DNA of 64,000 nucleotides, taken from NCBI GenBank assembly GCA_948567375.1, contig OX419756.1, positions 35,788,333-35,852,332 of the forward strand. Direction: 5' to 3'. Every line of letters starts with the position of its first letter. The first letter of the stretch is position 1. Positions 48,198 to 61,270 of this stretch are shown one piece after another. Made by a program: the position numbers and the translations under genes. Under the pieces are notes generated by a model. The model was not told the DNA's origin. It worked only from the letters and a program-made list of their open reading frames with translations, and ran no database searches. Source of the DNA: Lunularia cruciata (taxonomy: Eukaryota > Streptophyta > Marchantiopsida > Lunulariales > Lunulariaceae).

Positions 48198-49740
48198 TTT
48201 TTGGTTCTTTTGCCAAGATCTCTCTAGAAGGCAAGATAATGTTCTACATACAATTTTATATGAGATAGAAGGAGGCTATGAGAGCTCACTTGGAGGGAAC
48301 ATTAAGGGAAGAGAGGGCTAAACTTATGCTAAAGAACTTGGACCTATTTGTATACCTTGTAGTTCATCATGATGTTTTTGAGGTGATATTGTACATACTA
48401 TACACATGAGAGAATTTGAAGAGATTGTGTGAGGTGGATTGTAGATTTTGGAGATTACAATGCTTTTCGGCAAAACCTCAAGTTTGAGATCTGGACTTGA
48501 AATTTTTATAGAGGATAACTTGGATTATGTGTTAGGTGGGACACTTAAAAATTATTCTAAGTGCTGCTACACACATTGAGCTAAAATTTTAGAAAGTGGT
48601 AGGGTAAATTGTTCTTGCAAACTACAAGCTCTCTAGAAATTTGTATAGAGTTTGAAATTTCTTCATTTTTCATTGGATTTTTCTGAAACTTTCTCGAGAA
48701 AAATCCTGTGCATAGTATTTTACCTTTTGGAGGTGGTTTTCAAACCAAATGTGAAATATGTGTGCTGAACAAGAAGGTGCCTAGGCCAAATGGCTCAATG
48801 AAAAGATTTAAAATTTGCAAGGATGGATGCCTTGAGGTCTTGACTAGCTGTGCAAAATTTCAAAGTGTTGTGATATACCAATTGAGAGAATAGTGACATT
48901 GTAAAGGGAGATCAATTTCACAGAGTTGAGATCTCATGCATGAGGAGTGTGAGAGCAACCAAAAGCATACTTGAATGTTTAGACTCATCTTGGGAACATG
49001 GTAGGGTCACCAAGAGTGGAAGTTGAGGTTATGAAAGATTCCCCAAGGGTTTGAGGTGATTGTAGGGGTTGATTTGACGAAAACAGAATTTAGAATAGAA
49101 GTTGAAGAGAGTGTTGAGAGGATCCAAAAACATACACTACTTGGAGGAAAGAGTGATTCTAAGTGTTTTTTACGTGGAGAGAAGGGACATAAGGCAAGCT
49201 CATCTCCGTTGACCTTTGAGAGCAAGAGATTAAGGGAAAGGAGAGGCTTACGTGACTTGGATTGCATGTTGGATCTTCACCACCAAGATTGGAAGGGAGG
49301 AGATCTAAGACCAAGGAGTTGTGTGAGGTTTGTGGAGTGGAAGGACTTCCAAAAGGACATGACTGTAGTGGAATAACAACACTTTTGGAGACTTTGGTGA
49401 AAGATCTTAGAGAGAGTCTTAGTACAACTATAGAGAAACTATTACCTTCATCATCTAGTTCTCAACATTAGTGATGGAGATAATCTTTCAACTTAAAACT
49501 AAACTATCCATTAGTGTTTGGTTAATATGTACTCTAGGTTTTGGTCTTGCTATATAAATCTTGGAGTAACCTTAAACTTTTGTGTTTCCTAGGATGGTTT
49601 ACTCTCAAATGGTGTTAGTCATATATATACTCTATTAGTTATAGAGTGAGAGAAAAGAAAAGAAAATTAAAAAAAATTGAGAGAAAAGAGAAAGATAGTG
49701 ATGAGCTAAGATAGGGAAACTTTTGGTTTAATTTGGCAAG
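48198..49740 (+). other. gypsy untranslated leader
   Basis: No recognisable protein domain. The first 740 bases are homologous to 61993-62788 behind the third LTR. A 106-codon open stretch at 49056-49376 is unrecognised. A standard tRNA-Met primer site was not seen directly after the LTR. Confidence 0.6.
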
Positions 49741-50450
49741 GATAGAGAAGATGTGCAGGCCCTTGTAAGAGACTTCAAGAGAGCTAACATAGGAAACAAT
49801 GAGAGGAGGAAGAATGAGTGGGCCTCATTATTTCTTTGAGGATGTAGCACTTACATGGTATGAGTCTAAATATCAAAAGAGAGCGAGAAAAGAGATGGAC
49901 AAGAAGAGTTTTGAAAGAGATTGACTTCAACAATCAGTGAGAACTTTCTTCTAGATGAGAGTTATGAGAGATTGATGAGTGAGGTTACCTTCCTCAAACA
50001 AGGAGATGGAGAGAAAGTGAGAGTCTATATAGAAAGAGTGGAGAAGTTAGAGTCTAGATTTTGCATAGTTTTGAGGAAGGGTAGGAGATGATATATAGAT
50101 TACTATGATTGGCATAGGAGCCATGCTCAGCAAGAATTTTGTGGGACAATTGAGACCATAGATTAGAAGCAAGGTGAGATATGAGAAACCTTATTCCAAA
50201 GTTGAAGTTATCAAGATTACAATACGTAAGGAGGAGAGTTTTGAAGGAAATGAGAGTTATTTGGTGGTGAAGGAGGTTGTGTATGATCCTCAAGGCTACA
50301 AGTATGGTGGAAATTCTGATATTTTGGTGGCAAGGGTTGCATCACAAGTAGTAATTGCTCTGGTTCTTGCACCTCTACCAAAAGATCCACTTCAAACCAT
50401 CAAAAAACAACTTGCAGATCTCAAGATCAATGTTGTGCAACAATAGAAGA
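49740..50450 (+). pseudogene. gypsy gag remnant
   Basis: Reading frames are broken, but W-A-S-L, A-x-x-F and K-V-R-Y-E-K-P type stretches followed by a 90-codon open part (50174-50446) have the position and charge pattern of Gag. No clear zinc knuckle was found. Assigned mainly by position between leader and protease. Confidence 0.5.
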
Positions 50451-50664
50451 AGAGAGAGATGGATCAAAATATGGGGAGGGGGCCCAGGAGTTATGGAAGC
50501 TATCCATAAAAAGGAGGCCAACCAACAAACAATTTTGATGGTAAAAATTGTTTTAGTTATGAAGGAAGAGGTCATATCTAAAGGAATTATCCAAATTCCA
50601 CTTATAGTGGAAGAAGGGGTTATGAGAGAGCCAATAGAGGGAAGAGGGAAGTTGTGAAACCCAA

Positions 50665-51480
50665 GTGGCTCATAATCTAAACAAAGGTAAGGAGATAGCA
50701 TCCATAGATGTGGTTGGGAGAAAGTATGAGAGAGTGGAATGCTCAAACTCCAAAGGTCTTAATTTGGATATTTTGGTACAAGAGAAGAAGAGAGTTCATT
50801 TTTCAGAGTATGCACACTCTTCTCAAGGATTTACTCCTAGCAAGAATACTCTTATGCCTACAAGGAACACTCACACTAGCACCTCAACACCATCAACAAC
50901 AAAGATTCCAAGGAAGAAGTTGGGGATGGAGGACTTCTTGATCTTGAAACAACAATGGAACTACAATGTGTTGGAGGATGTTGGGAGTCACAAAGGTAAC
51001 ATGACAATGAGCCAACTAATCACTTCAAATCCTACCTTGAGAAATGAGCTTAGAGATGGTTTGAGTTGTACAAGGAGCAAGAGGAAGAAGATATCAAAAG
51101 CTCCAGTATCAATAGGGGTGGTGGATGCATAACGAGCACCATAGGAGGCTTCTGAATATGCCTCCAAGATTGATGTGAGAGTGAATGGTCACAACATCAA
51201 GGATGCACTTGTTGATGGAAGATCTGCGGTGAATGCTATGTTGGAAGGTTGATGAAAGAGTTGGGTATGATACCCTCTAGACCTTCAACATTTGTGGTGA
51301 GTACTTTAAACAAGCTACAAGTTTGACCAGTAGGGGTGATGGATAATATGGTAATTTCAGTTATGGGAGTTCAAAATCTCATAACTTTCCAAGTCTTGAA
51401 GGATTCAAGCTATGATTTGCTTCTTGGGAGGCTATGGTTGAGAGCAACATGCACAACTGATTGATGGTACAAAGGGTACT
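50665..51480 (+). pseudogene. gypsy protease region remnant
   Basis: A 155-codon open stretch (50665-51132) precedes the protease-like V-N-G-H-N-I-K-D-A-L-V-D-G at about 51180-51220. The active site A-L-V-D-G-R-S has D-G where gypsy proteases usually have D-S/T-G. Near 51365-51460, F-Q-V-L-K-D-S-S-Y-D-L-L-L-G-R-L-W is the second conserved protease segment. Stops lie between the two. Confidence 0.7.
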
Positions 51481-51676
51481 TGAGGAGTAAGCCATCAAAC
51501 CATCAAGTTATAGTTCTTGTGACTAACACTACTAACACTTCACATTAAGATAGACCATCTTCTGATTATTGAGAATCAAATTCAAATGAAGGAGCTTCAG
51601 TTATGGAAACATGCATGGAAGAAAAGATTTCCATGAAGGAGGATGAATTTGAATCTGATTTAGATGTGTATTCTTT

Positions 51677-52600
51677 GTGTGCTATGGATTTGCACCTAAG
51701 CCAAAGGTTTTGGAGCCAAATAAATCACCATTGACACTTGAGGAGATAGAGAGGAAGTTATCTACCCTCAAGTATGGTCCAAATGTTGCCAAGGAGGAGG
51801 AGGAGGTGAGTTTTGAGGAGATTTTCTACAAGTTCATCCATGTGTTTACTTTTAGTTATAAGGATCTAAAGGAAGTCACCTTGGAGGAGCACAAGATAGA
51901 GGTGGTCACATCTAAGACCAATCTGCCAAAAGAAACATTGCATCAGTCCACCAATAGCTCTGGTTGTGAAGGAGGAGATTGATAAGCTCAAGGAGGCCCA
52001 ATTTATTTTTGAGGTAGAGAATTTAGAAATAGGTGTCTCCAATTGTGATTGTCAAGAAAAAGAATGGCAAGTTTTTGGTATGTATGGATTACAAGAAGCT
52101 CAATTTTATTACTAAGGACTATTACCCTGTGCTATTCATTAATAAGATCTTAGAGGAGGTTGTAGGTCATGAGAGGTACAATTTTGAAGATAGTTATGGT
52201 GGATATAACCAAATGAAGATTGCATTGGAGCATCAACAACTCACCACATTCACCACACCTTAGAGGACTTCTACTTTTATGTTATATATTTTGGGCTTTG
52301 CAATGCTCCAGCCACATTCCAATGGTTCATGAACAAGGTGTTTGAACATTTCATTGGGAAATTTGTGAGAGACTTCATGGATGAATTTTATGTGTACGAG
52401 AGCACGAAGGAGCACTTTGAGCTTGATCAAGGTCTTGCAATGCTTGGATAAAGCAAATGCAATACTCAACCTAGAGAAAAGCATTTAGTTGTGAAGAAGG
52501 TCTACTTTTGGGGCAAATCATCTCCAAGGATGGAATAACAATTGATCTTGGGAAGGTGAGGAAAACCTCAAACCTTCCATTCCCTTCAAGCTTGAAAAAG
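51677..52600 (+). pseudogene. gypsy reverse transcriptase remnant
   Basis: P-I-V-I-V-K-K-K-N-G-K and C-M-D-Y-K-K-L-N (52030-52110) are followed by G-G-Y-N-Q-M-K-I-A near 52200 and then a stop and frame change. The catalytic box near 52373-52390 reads F-M-D-E-F instead of F-V-D-D-F, so the second catalytic Asp is replaced by Glu. With the frame breaks the enzyme is dead. Confidence 0.85.
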
Positions 52601-53160
52601 TTATGCTAATTCTTGGGGATGGTTGGGTACTATATGAGGTTCATCTTTTCTTTTCCAAAAAGGCTTATGCATTGACCATCTACATGAAAAAGGGTGTAAA
52701 ATACATTGTGATTTTGGTGGACAAGGAGGCTCTCAAAGCTTTTGAGGAGCTCAAGCAATCCCTTGTTGTAGCTCCAATTCTTTGCTAAACCTGATTGGAG
52801 TAAGCTTTTCATGCCCTGCACTAATGCTTCAAATGTAGTCATAGGGTGCAATTTTAGTCAATTAGGCCAAGATGACCATGATCATCCAATAGCTTATGCT
52901 AGTAGACAAATGGTTTCAACAAAAAAAATACTCAATCATAGAGAGAGAAGGGTTGGTAGTGATCTTTAGCCTCAAGAAATTTAGACACTACTTGATTGGA
53001 GAGAAAGCCACCATTGTCACAAATCATAAGGCATTGAAGTCTATCTTCAACAAGCCTATAATGTAGAAGGGAGGCTAGCAAGGTGGATGATACTCTTGTC
53101 TAAGTATGATTACACCATTGAGGATAGGCCAAGGAAGAAAAATGCAAATATTGATTTTTT
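52601..53160 (+). pseudogene. gypsy RNase H remnant
   Basis: A-L-K-A-F-E-E-L-K-Q-S-L-V-V-A-P-I-L marks the RT/RNase H junction near 52735-52785. The end of RNase H is recognisable as K-Y-D-Y-T-I-E-D-R-P-R-K-K-N-A-N-I-D-F-L-S-R near 53100-53165. The intervening sequence is frame-broken. Confidence 0.75.
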
Positions 53161-54558
53161 ATCTAGGGCCTATGATCATGATGGAGTTGAACCAATGGAT
53201 GATTCTTTCCTAGATGAGGAGTTCATGCAAATTTCAATCACTCAAGAGATTGCAATGGAGTACAAGGAGATTATGGACTTTGTTAAAAGAGGTTACTATC
53301 CAAAAGGGATGCATTCTAGAGAGAGGAAGGCCCTTGCAACAAGATCTAGACCTTACACAATGGTGGAAGATATTCTTTTTCACCAAGGAGTAGATGGTCT
53401 ACTTCAAAGAGTAATGGTTAAGGAGGAGTCTATCCTACTCATAAAGGAGTTTCATGAAGGTTTAATGTGGATGACACTTTGCAAGAAAGGTTATTGCTTT
53501 CAAGATTCTAGATGTAGGTTACCATTGGAGGGGGATTTTCAAGGATTGTCTTGATTATTGTAAAACTTGTAATGTTTGTCAAGCTTTTGCTAGAAATTCT
53601 ACTTCCACTCCTCCTCTTAGATCAATTCCATTACTAAGACCTTTTGAGAAGTGGGGAATTGACTTTGTAGGTCCTCTCAATAGAATCCCAAGGAACAATC
53701 AATACATTGTGGTAGTTATTGATTATCTTACCAAGTGAGTTGAGGCTAGACCATTGAGAGACAAGAATGAAGATGAAGTTGGTAGATTTCTTTATGAACA
53801 CATTGTCACTAGGTTTGGGTGCCCTTTGGAGTTGGTTTCTAATAGAAGATGAGAGTTTTATAGTGAGCATCATTATAGCCATGCTACAATATTTCTCTAT
53901 CACACATAGAGTAACTTCATCCTATAAGCCAAACTCCAATGGCTTGGCAGAGAGAACCAATCAGACCTTGTGCATGATGTTGGCAAAAGCTGCAGAAATA
54001 GAGGGGGCTAAACATCATTGAGACCAAGGGATTCATGCAGTTTTGCGGGAGTATAGGACAACCATGAGGACTTCCATTGGATATTCTCCATTTCATTTGG
54101 TATATGGTATTGAGTCTACCTTATCTATTGACTTTGACCTTCCTACCTTCCAAAGCATTCAAGTGGTTAAAGAAAGCATAAGGAGGTGATGAAGAGAAGT
54201 CAAGGAAGGATCAACTCATAGATTTGGAGGAGGCAAGAGCAATTGCTATGGTTTGAGTGGAGCAAGCCCAAGGGAAAAAAGGAGAGCTATGACAAGAGGC
54301 AAGGCAAGAAGAAGGTTGAGCTCTTCAAAGAAGGTGATTGGGTAATATTGTTTGATTCTATTCGATTCAAGAGAGTGCAAAATAAGTTTTGGATTAAGTA
54401 CTTTGGACCTTTCATAGTGTAAAGGGTGTGGGAAAATTACACTTATGATCTCAAGGAGTTGAGAAGACGATACTTTGATAGGATTAACCATGATAAGTTG
54501 AAGATTTTTCATAAAAGGTACAAAGACCTTCACTTTGAGGACAAAGTGAAATCTTAGT
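53161..54558 (+). pseudogene. gypsy integrase remnant
   Basis: The C-K-T-C-N-V-C-Q part of the zinc domain lies near 53565. The core follows as F-E-K-W-G-I-D-F-V-G-P-L (53640-53680), L-E-L-V-S-N at about 53830 where the catalytic Asp is replaced by Asn, and G-L-A-E-R-T-N-Q near 53945 with the catalytic Glu kept. A C-terminal G-D-W-V-I-L stretch near 54340 and F-H-K-R-Y-K-D-L at the end complete the domain. At least four stops or frameshifts are present. Confidence 0.85.
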
Positions 54559-54569
54559 CCGGAAGTAAA

Positions 54570-55256
54570 TGTAACACTCAATTGTGCATTTATGTACTAT
54601 TGTGATATTGAGTTTGGTATTATAATTATCTGAGAGATATTACTTATATAGAGATAAAGGATGGTTCTACATTAGTCATGATTAGCTAAAGATAGTCATA
54701 GCTAAGATAGAGGGAACCCTAATTTAGAGGAAATAGAAAGATAATCACTAATATTTTAGATTCTAGTGTATTGACTTGATATTATTCTAGATGTTTGGCT
54801 TTGAGGAAAGAATTTAGAACTCTTGGACCCACAAGTCTTTTTGTTTTGGATTCTTCCATAGTCCAAAGATAGCCTATGTGAAGGAATCCTTGACTTAGTG
54901 GTTGGATCAAGATAAGACCATATGATTAAGAGAATATTCTCATGAGTATGGATATTCCTTTAGACTTTAGACTATATTTGACTTTTAGCCTAGTAACTTG
55001 AGTTACTCAAATAATTAGTAACTTTGGTGTGTAACTATTTCACAAAAGTAAAATAGGGGTGAGGAGATACTCATCATCCTTTCACTTGCAACTATCTCTT
55101 TCTCATTCATTTCTCTAGTGAGTAATGGTTTGAGTCTTGGAGTGTTAGCCTTGGAAGAGTATGATGAATTTGGGGTTCCTTGCCTTCTTAATCCATGGTG
55201 CTTTACCATAATAGCCATCAAAGGTTCATCTTGAGTGAGAGATATGCCAGCTCACA
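54570..55256 (+). repeat. 3' LTR of the gypsy element
   Basis: Begins tgtaacactcaattg, 12 bases after the end of the polyprotein, and ends ctcaca. The short purine stretch ggaagtaaa before it could be a weak polypurine tract. Confidence 0.85.
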
Positions 55257-57000
55257 GTACACAATGGGTTTACATAGAGTGGTACTTGATAATAGCTTGT
55301 ATCTTAGGCCCTAGTGAGAGAGTAGATTGATTCTAGTTAGGACTTTGATACAAGATTGGATTCACATGAGGGTGCACTTAATGTGTCCACATTTTTTAGA
55401 GACATGGATGAGATTTATGGGGCCTCCAAAGGTCCAAGTGTTACTTGGGTACAATGGTACCATTGAGTTAGGTGACTTCATCCAATCCATCAGTGTTTGA
55501 TAGTTGATATGATCTATAATAGATGCAAAACCTAACTTTATTCACATCTTTCATGGTATAGGAGTTATTCCAACACTTGGAGGGTCCACCAATAGATGGC
55601 TACCATGGTTTCAAGAGAGCTCACTTGGAAGAGATTGAGCTATGGAGATAATATTGATCTCCAAACTACATCTCCATCATTTCAAGCTTGGTTTCTAGGG
55701 GTATATTGGCAATACTCACAAGCTCTAGCTCTATTAACATTGTTGTATCCAATAAAGGTGCACTAGTTGGAAATGGTGCTACTACAAGTGGAGGTACTAC
55801 TGCAAGAGGTGGTGCAATACCAAGGTTTAACCCCATGGTGGAGTTCTTCTAGTGCTTGAGGTAGAACTACTTAGGAGTGCAGATTGAGAATATAAAGAGC
55901 TTGCAAGAGTTCCAAATGGCTAAAGAGAGCCTATGTGAGGCATATGCTTGCATAAGATGGTTGATCAATTTCTAGAAATTAAGGTGTTATTGAGGCCCAA
56001 GCAATCCAATTTCTATACAAGTTATTGGACAAGGAGTTACAACATAGAGTCGTGATGCTACATTATTGTAGGCTAGCTCACCAACTTTGGTAGTGGTTTT
56101 TGGTTTGGTTCAGCATATTAAGCTCCACGTGATGGAGGAGAAAGAGTAGTGATTTTGGATTTGGTAATGAGACCTCATCTACAAATGTTACTTCTTCCAG
56201 AATGTAGTAGAGTGCACCACATCCTGTATTCTTTTGAGTGCGCAATGGACAACCCTAATCTTATAGAGCAAGTGGAGGGCTCAATGCTCCTAAATCCTTA
56301 CCCTCATTTCCTAGTCCATAGTAGCCAATGGGTAGTGGTGTTGCTTGTTGGACTTGTGGTGGACAACACCACAAGAGAGAGTGCTCCTAAGGTAGTGGGC
56401 ATGATACCTTTGGAGTGCCAAAACCCACTCAAAGATATAAGACCATTGCCACATATTTGGTCATATGAATGATCAATGATTTGACCTCCACTTGGAGTTA
56501 TGGGATGGTTGGGCTGCTATTGTAGGTTGTAGAGGAGCTCAAGGTCATGTAGGACAAGGTAGTAGAGTTAATGGTAGAGGACCTACACCTAGTAGGAGCC
56601 CAATACATACTTTTGCTTCTAACACAGTCATGGCTACTTGGAGTGGAGTGCAGTTGGAGTTGAGATTGGCTAACAAAGCTATAGCTCAAAGTAGATCAAA
56701 TTGATGTGCTAAGGCTTCCACCTCTTATGTTGGTGTTAGATATGTTCTAGAATTCATGTGTGGAGCAACTCAAGTAGATGCATCTACCATAATAAATAGG
56801 ACTGTAGTACTCCATCAATGCTCCAAAGCTTAGAGGAGCATTGATTGAGTTGGACCCAAAAAGAAGAGAGGCTTATGACAAATCAAACTTCCCCAATTTT
56901 TCACCTTTCCTCAATTTTTCTTTGAGGCATTGCAAACAATATCCGTAACTTCTCAACGTCTTAGTGCAAGTGTGGTAGGTAGTGATGGATTGCATGATGG
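55257..57000 (+). pseudogene. Degenerate gypsy gag with damaged zinc knuckle
   Basis: About 55900-56140 carries E-A-Y-A-C-I-R-W-L-I followed by remnants of a Gag retrotransposon domain in shifting frames. At 56346-56384, C-W-T-C-G-G-Q-H-H-K-R-E-C has the first two cysteines, histidine and last cysteine of a zinc knuckle, but is one residue short of CX2CX4HX4C. Different from the element at 47.5 kb, so a second gypsy lineage. Confidence 0.55.
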
Positions 57001-59825
57001 ACTAGATACTAGATACTAGCTACTCACTTGCTACTACAAAAATTGAGTCTAGTACAATGTTGGAAGTGGCTCAATTGATTATGTGCTCCCCTTTGTTCTC
57101 AATTAGTGACATGTTTACATTGGAAGTTGACCCAATTCTAATATTCTGATTAGCTACCACATTTTGTGAGAGTAGCAATGATGTGGTTCTTACTTCTAGA
57201 GTAAAGGTGGTTGATGGTGGAGTTGACTTGGTTGAGGAGTATAGGATCTATGTAACTACTAGTGGCTTATGTCAAATAAAAAATGCTAGGTTGGAAGAGT
57301 TACCAACTAGACCTCTATTTGAGTGAACTTGGTTCATACATGGAGTTGTCTTACTGGACAACTTGATTGGGATATTTTGGTTGGTGGGACCTTCAAGGAA
57401 GGTCTATAAACCATAGACATTTTATTAGACTTTGGTTGCATAGCCCTTTATGTTGGGGAAAGCTATAGTTGTCAATCTTGGGCTTTGGAAGACCAATGTA
57501 GAGAGGTGTTTATTTCAAATCTAAACATCTATACGGGGTGGTTCTACACATTAAATCATATATGGGGAACTCATTTTTCATGTTCAGCCTAGTCATCCAA
57601 TTCATAGCTCTATGGTGAGAGCTCAAGCCATTGCAACAATAATAGAGTCATAAGATGTGCTAGTTAGTGGAGAAGTGTTTTATATCCCATGGGTATCACC
57701 ATTGACTATTGGGAGGAGACAACTTCCTATAGATCAAGTTGGCACTCAGGTGAGGGATGTGTATATCACCTACTAGTGCACTTTAGTAGTGGTAATCTTG
57801 GCTCACTATAGTCAAGGACCATAGCATCAATTTCAGCTTTTAGTGGTTCTATTACTTGGCCTGGTGACTGATTGGAGTGGAAAAACCATACAAAGGATAC
57901 CCTAGTACTAAAAGATTTCACTCAAATTTGGAGTATAAGTGGAGTTGTTCCATCTACCTTGGATGTTCCATTGTGGAGTTTTGTGGAGGCATTGTAACAA
58001 AATTATGGATTGGTTGGTACAACAAGCTTGGAGTGGAGCCTTTGTATCACCATGAGACCAACGTGAGGATGAGCCTTTGGAGTCTATTACCTTGTCACCT
58101 TTTGATACCACACTTATTGCTTGGCAATATCTAGTAAAGGGAGTATACCTATTGGAATTGTTTGGTGGGATTAGCACTAGATTAACTATGGTACTATAGA
58201 CAAGTATATAGGTTCAAAGGTACTTGTATGTGAAGAGAGATGAGATTGCTAGGTGAGTCTCCCTACATTATGGGCACACTTGGCCTATCAATATCCAAAG
58301 TTATTACCAATACCAAAAATCAAGGGTTTGATACTAGAAGACACTCCTAGTAGACATTTCCTTGATGGGGTGCAAAATCTAGAATGAGATGGTCCCATTC
58401 ATTTGGTGATTTTTGATGGCTATGTCAAGGACATACTTGTGCTAGTTGAGGTCAAGGTCTATAGGATCCTTATTTTGGTATGTTTTGGGAGACATTATGT
58501 ATACTATAACTTCAAAAGGTTCATCAAGCCATTTATCCAACCTACATTTTGGAGAACATTCTTTTGATAAGTGATTCTTGCACACGGGTGATGGCGAGTA
58601 CACATCAAGTCCATTTTTGGATTGGACTTACCATGTTGTTAGATGCAACTAAAGTTGGATCACAAGCTAATTGTCTTTGTCTTTGGTGGATGAACCTCTT
58701 ACCTAGAGAGGTTTTATACTGTGCCTATGATGGGATTCAATGGCTAGTCTACCTTATTTTTAGTGATATTCTAGATGTTGAGTGATAGTCTCAAATAGTG
58801 GTAGTGGCTAATATGTCATATATGGCAATGGTAAACATTGTTGGCAACCTAGAGCCACTTTACTAACACTCATGAGTTTCCCAAGTTCACATGATTTTTG
58901 AGAAGAAGATCTTGGATTTATTTAGGACTCATAGTTACAATAGTTAGTGGAGCCCAATGCCAATGAGAGAGAGCAAGAAATAGGTTTCCATACCAATAAT
59001 ATTGCTATTTTAGTGGTATTAGATGCACCCAAGCATCAAGTGTTAGGTCAAGCCATAGACTTGAATTTTTTGACTTGGATTCTGAGCCTTGGATTGGCTG
59101 CACTTGATAGGATGCACTTGATAAGCATCATACTTGAACACTTATGAGCCATATGCCTATCAATAGGATTTAGGTACATGTTGGGGGTGATGGACCAGGT
59201 GTGCTGGTATTCTTGGGCGCAACAAGTGACTACTAGTGAGAGTGGTCTACTTAGGAATACATCTAGATGAGCAGTGTCTACTTGGGTTACACCTTGGTCT
59301 ACTTGGGATGTAGCTAGAGTACATGTAGAGCTTGCACTAAGTAGAGGAAGTTTTATATTATGAGGTTGGAGGCATGACAATATTGGGCTTTATATAGTAG
59401 CCAATCAGTGCATCTTCCACTCAGACATCATTGATAGAGAATACTTGGGAGCCAAACATTAGATCCAAACTTGCAAGAGAAAAGACGGAGAGTTTGGAGG
59501 TTCTTGAGGAGTTACACAAGTTATTTTACCTTTGATATGAAGGATTTGGGTACTTTGAAATGACTTGATATTTGGATTGAACTAATTAGAGATACACCCA
59601 CTTTTTGATGTCCATATATAGATAATGACATGGAGTGAGTATTGAGTCAAAGCCAAAGTGGAGACCTTTTTGAGGCTAGTCTGGTAGAGATTTCACATGG
59701 AGAGTATGCTTTAGCTATAGTGATGCTAGCCCAAGAAGAGTATGCATGGGAACTACACAAATAGGCAAATGTGTGGAGATTACTATCTGTAATACCAAGA
59801 GCTAGCCATATGATCTAGATGTGAA
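57001..59825. other. Degenerate transposon DNA, domain not assigned
   Basis: Position between a gag remnant and an RT remnant suggests protease and linker. A possible protease strand (I-L-L-D-F-G-C-I-A-L) lies near 57415-57450. The rest could not be assigned. Confidence 0.4.
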
Positions 59826-59829
59826 ATTT

Positions 59830-60130
59830 GGTCTGGTAACATCTAGAATGATGTTATATATGATGGTCAAAATAGATAAGATAGAAGTATCACCAAAAGA
59901 GTACTTCTACTAATAGGGCATAAACCAAAATAGACTTGAGAACCTTAGAACCAATAGCTTTAAAGGTGAGAATTGGTTTGGTAACATCTGGAAGGATGTT
60001 ACACATGATGAACTAAACAGATCAGAAAGAGGTATTCACCAAAAGGGGACTTCTACTAATAGAGTAGGAACCAAAATATGCCTGAAATCTTTGAAGGCAA
60101 TTTTGGAGGCCTAAACAAATGATTAGGCCT
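59830..60130 (+). repeat. Tandem repeat, 145-base spacing, at the start of an LTR-like block
   Basis: ggtctggtaacatctagaa at 59830 and ggtttggtaacatctggaa at 59975. Both are followed by cacc-aaaag-g-acttctactaatag. The second unit leads into the block that is inverted at 6288-6650. Confidence 0.75.
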
Positions 60131-60530
60131 CAAAAATGTGCAGAACCGCCCCCCCCCCCCAATAGAGGAAAGGCTGGCCTTCCCTCCCCCCTGCTTTGTC
60201 TCGTCGAGAGCTTTCCAACGGTACCTTACTCATGTGATTCTAAGATTCCTATAGGAAGATTCCCTAAAAGATTCCCTCTGGTCAAAGCTTGTTTGACCAA
60301 CCAGATAGGACCTAGACCAGACATATCACCCATCCAAGTAAGTAATCCAAGGGTGGAGCTTGCTGACATGTCACCTATCTGTGTCCCTAATCCTATGGTG
60401 GAGCTTCCTTGGAGGAGATCCTCTTTGTCTATATAATAAAGAGAAGTTGCTCCCTTGGGGCATCGAATGTTTGAGTGTGCAATCTGTGTTTTCTTTCTTC
60501 TCTTGTCCTTTGAGTATTACACTATCCTAT
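60020..60530 (+). repeat. LTR-like block, partner of 6288-6650
   Basis: Contains a run of 12 C (60149-60160), tctcgtcgagagctttccaac, two gacat(g/a)tcacc motifs, and a TATA-like tctatataataaagag near 60427. The latter would suit an LTR promoter. Degenerate gypsy coding sequence begins right after it. Confidence 0.6.
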
Positions 60531-60540
60531 CAATTGATAG

Positions 60541-61265
60541 ATTATGGCTAATAGATATAATATGCTTACACTAGAGAAGATCTTTGATGCAATTGGGCAT
60601 GCAAGGGTCTTCAATACTTTGGATCTACAGGCAAGATATCATCATCAATTGCAAATCAGGGAGGAAGACAAGTCCAAGATAACATTTTGAGCTTTTGATC
60701 CTCATGATAAGGATGTATCATGTCATTGGAGTTTCTTACCATATGGGTTAAAGAATACTCTTACTAAGTTCTAAAAGGTTGGATTACATTTGGTCAATAT
60801 TAAATTGATGGCATTTTGATCTATAACACTAATGTGGAGGAACTTGAGAGAAATTTGTTAGGTGTTTGAGAGATTGAGATCTCATGGACTCAAATTACAT
60901 ATTGGGAAGTGTAGATTCTTCTACAAGCAAGTTGAGTATTTATCCCACACTATCTACCTTGGTGGACTTGGTATTCAATAGACCAAGGTGGAAACTATTG
61001 TGTATATTTGTTGGCTTATGGATGTGAGTTAAGTGCAAGCATTCTTTGGGTTGGTGAAATTTTACATTGATATGTTAAAGGAATTAGTTCCATTGCCAAG
61101 GCCTTGATGAAGTTGACCAAGCTTACACAAGAGAGGTGTTGGGGAGATGAGTAAAAAAACATTTTTATAGAGCTCAAGGAGAGGTTGATATTTGCCTCTA
61201 TTCTCAAGAGGCCAATCAAAGAATGACCATTCTAGGTTCATACTAGTTAAATTATGTTGAGATTG
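60541..61265 (+). pseudogene. Degenerate Ty3/gypsy reverse transcriptase / RNase H
   Basis: F-D-A-I-G-H-A-R-V-F-N-T-L-D-L-Q-A-R-Y-H-Q-L (60575-60650) is gypsy RT motif A, with R where G is usual. Then W-S-F-L-P-Y-G-L-K-N (near 60730), L-R-S-H-G-L-K-L-H-I-G-K-C-R-F-F and V-E-Y-L-S-H-T-I (60870-60955). A-F-F-G-L-V-K-F-Y marks the connection to RNase H. Many stops. It is cut at about 61270 by the third LTR, so the insertions are nested. Confidence 0.85.
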
Positions 61266-61270
61266 GAAGC

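Larger units (their letters stand above)
47507..55256 (+). mobile_element. Complete but inactive Ty3/gypsy retrotransposon
   Basis: Two related direct LTRs (47507-48197 and 54570-55256) flank gag, protease, reverse transcriptase, RNase H and integrase in gypsy order. All coding regions contain stops and frameshifts. The LTRs differ visibly by substitutions and small indels, so the insertion is old. The five bases on either side (agtat, gtaca) do not match as a target duplication. The integrase and RT motifs resemble the Athila/Tat type rather than chromoviruses, by eye only; no chromodomain was recognised. Confidence 0.9.
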
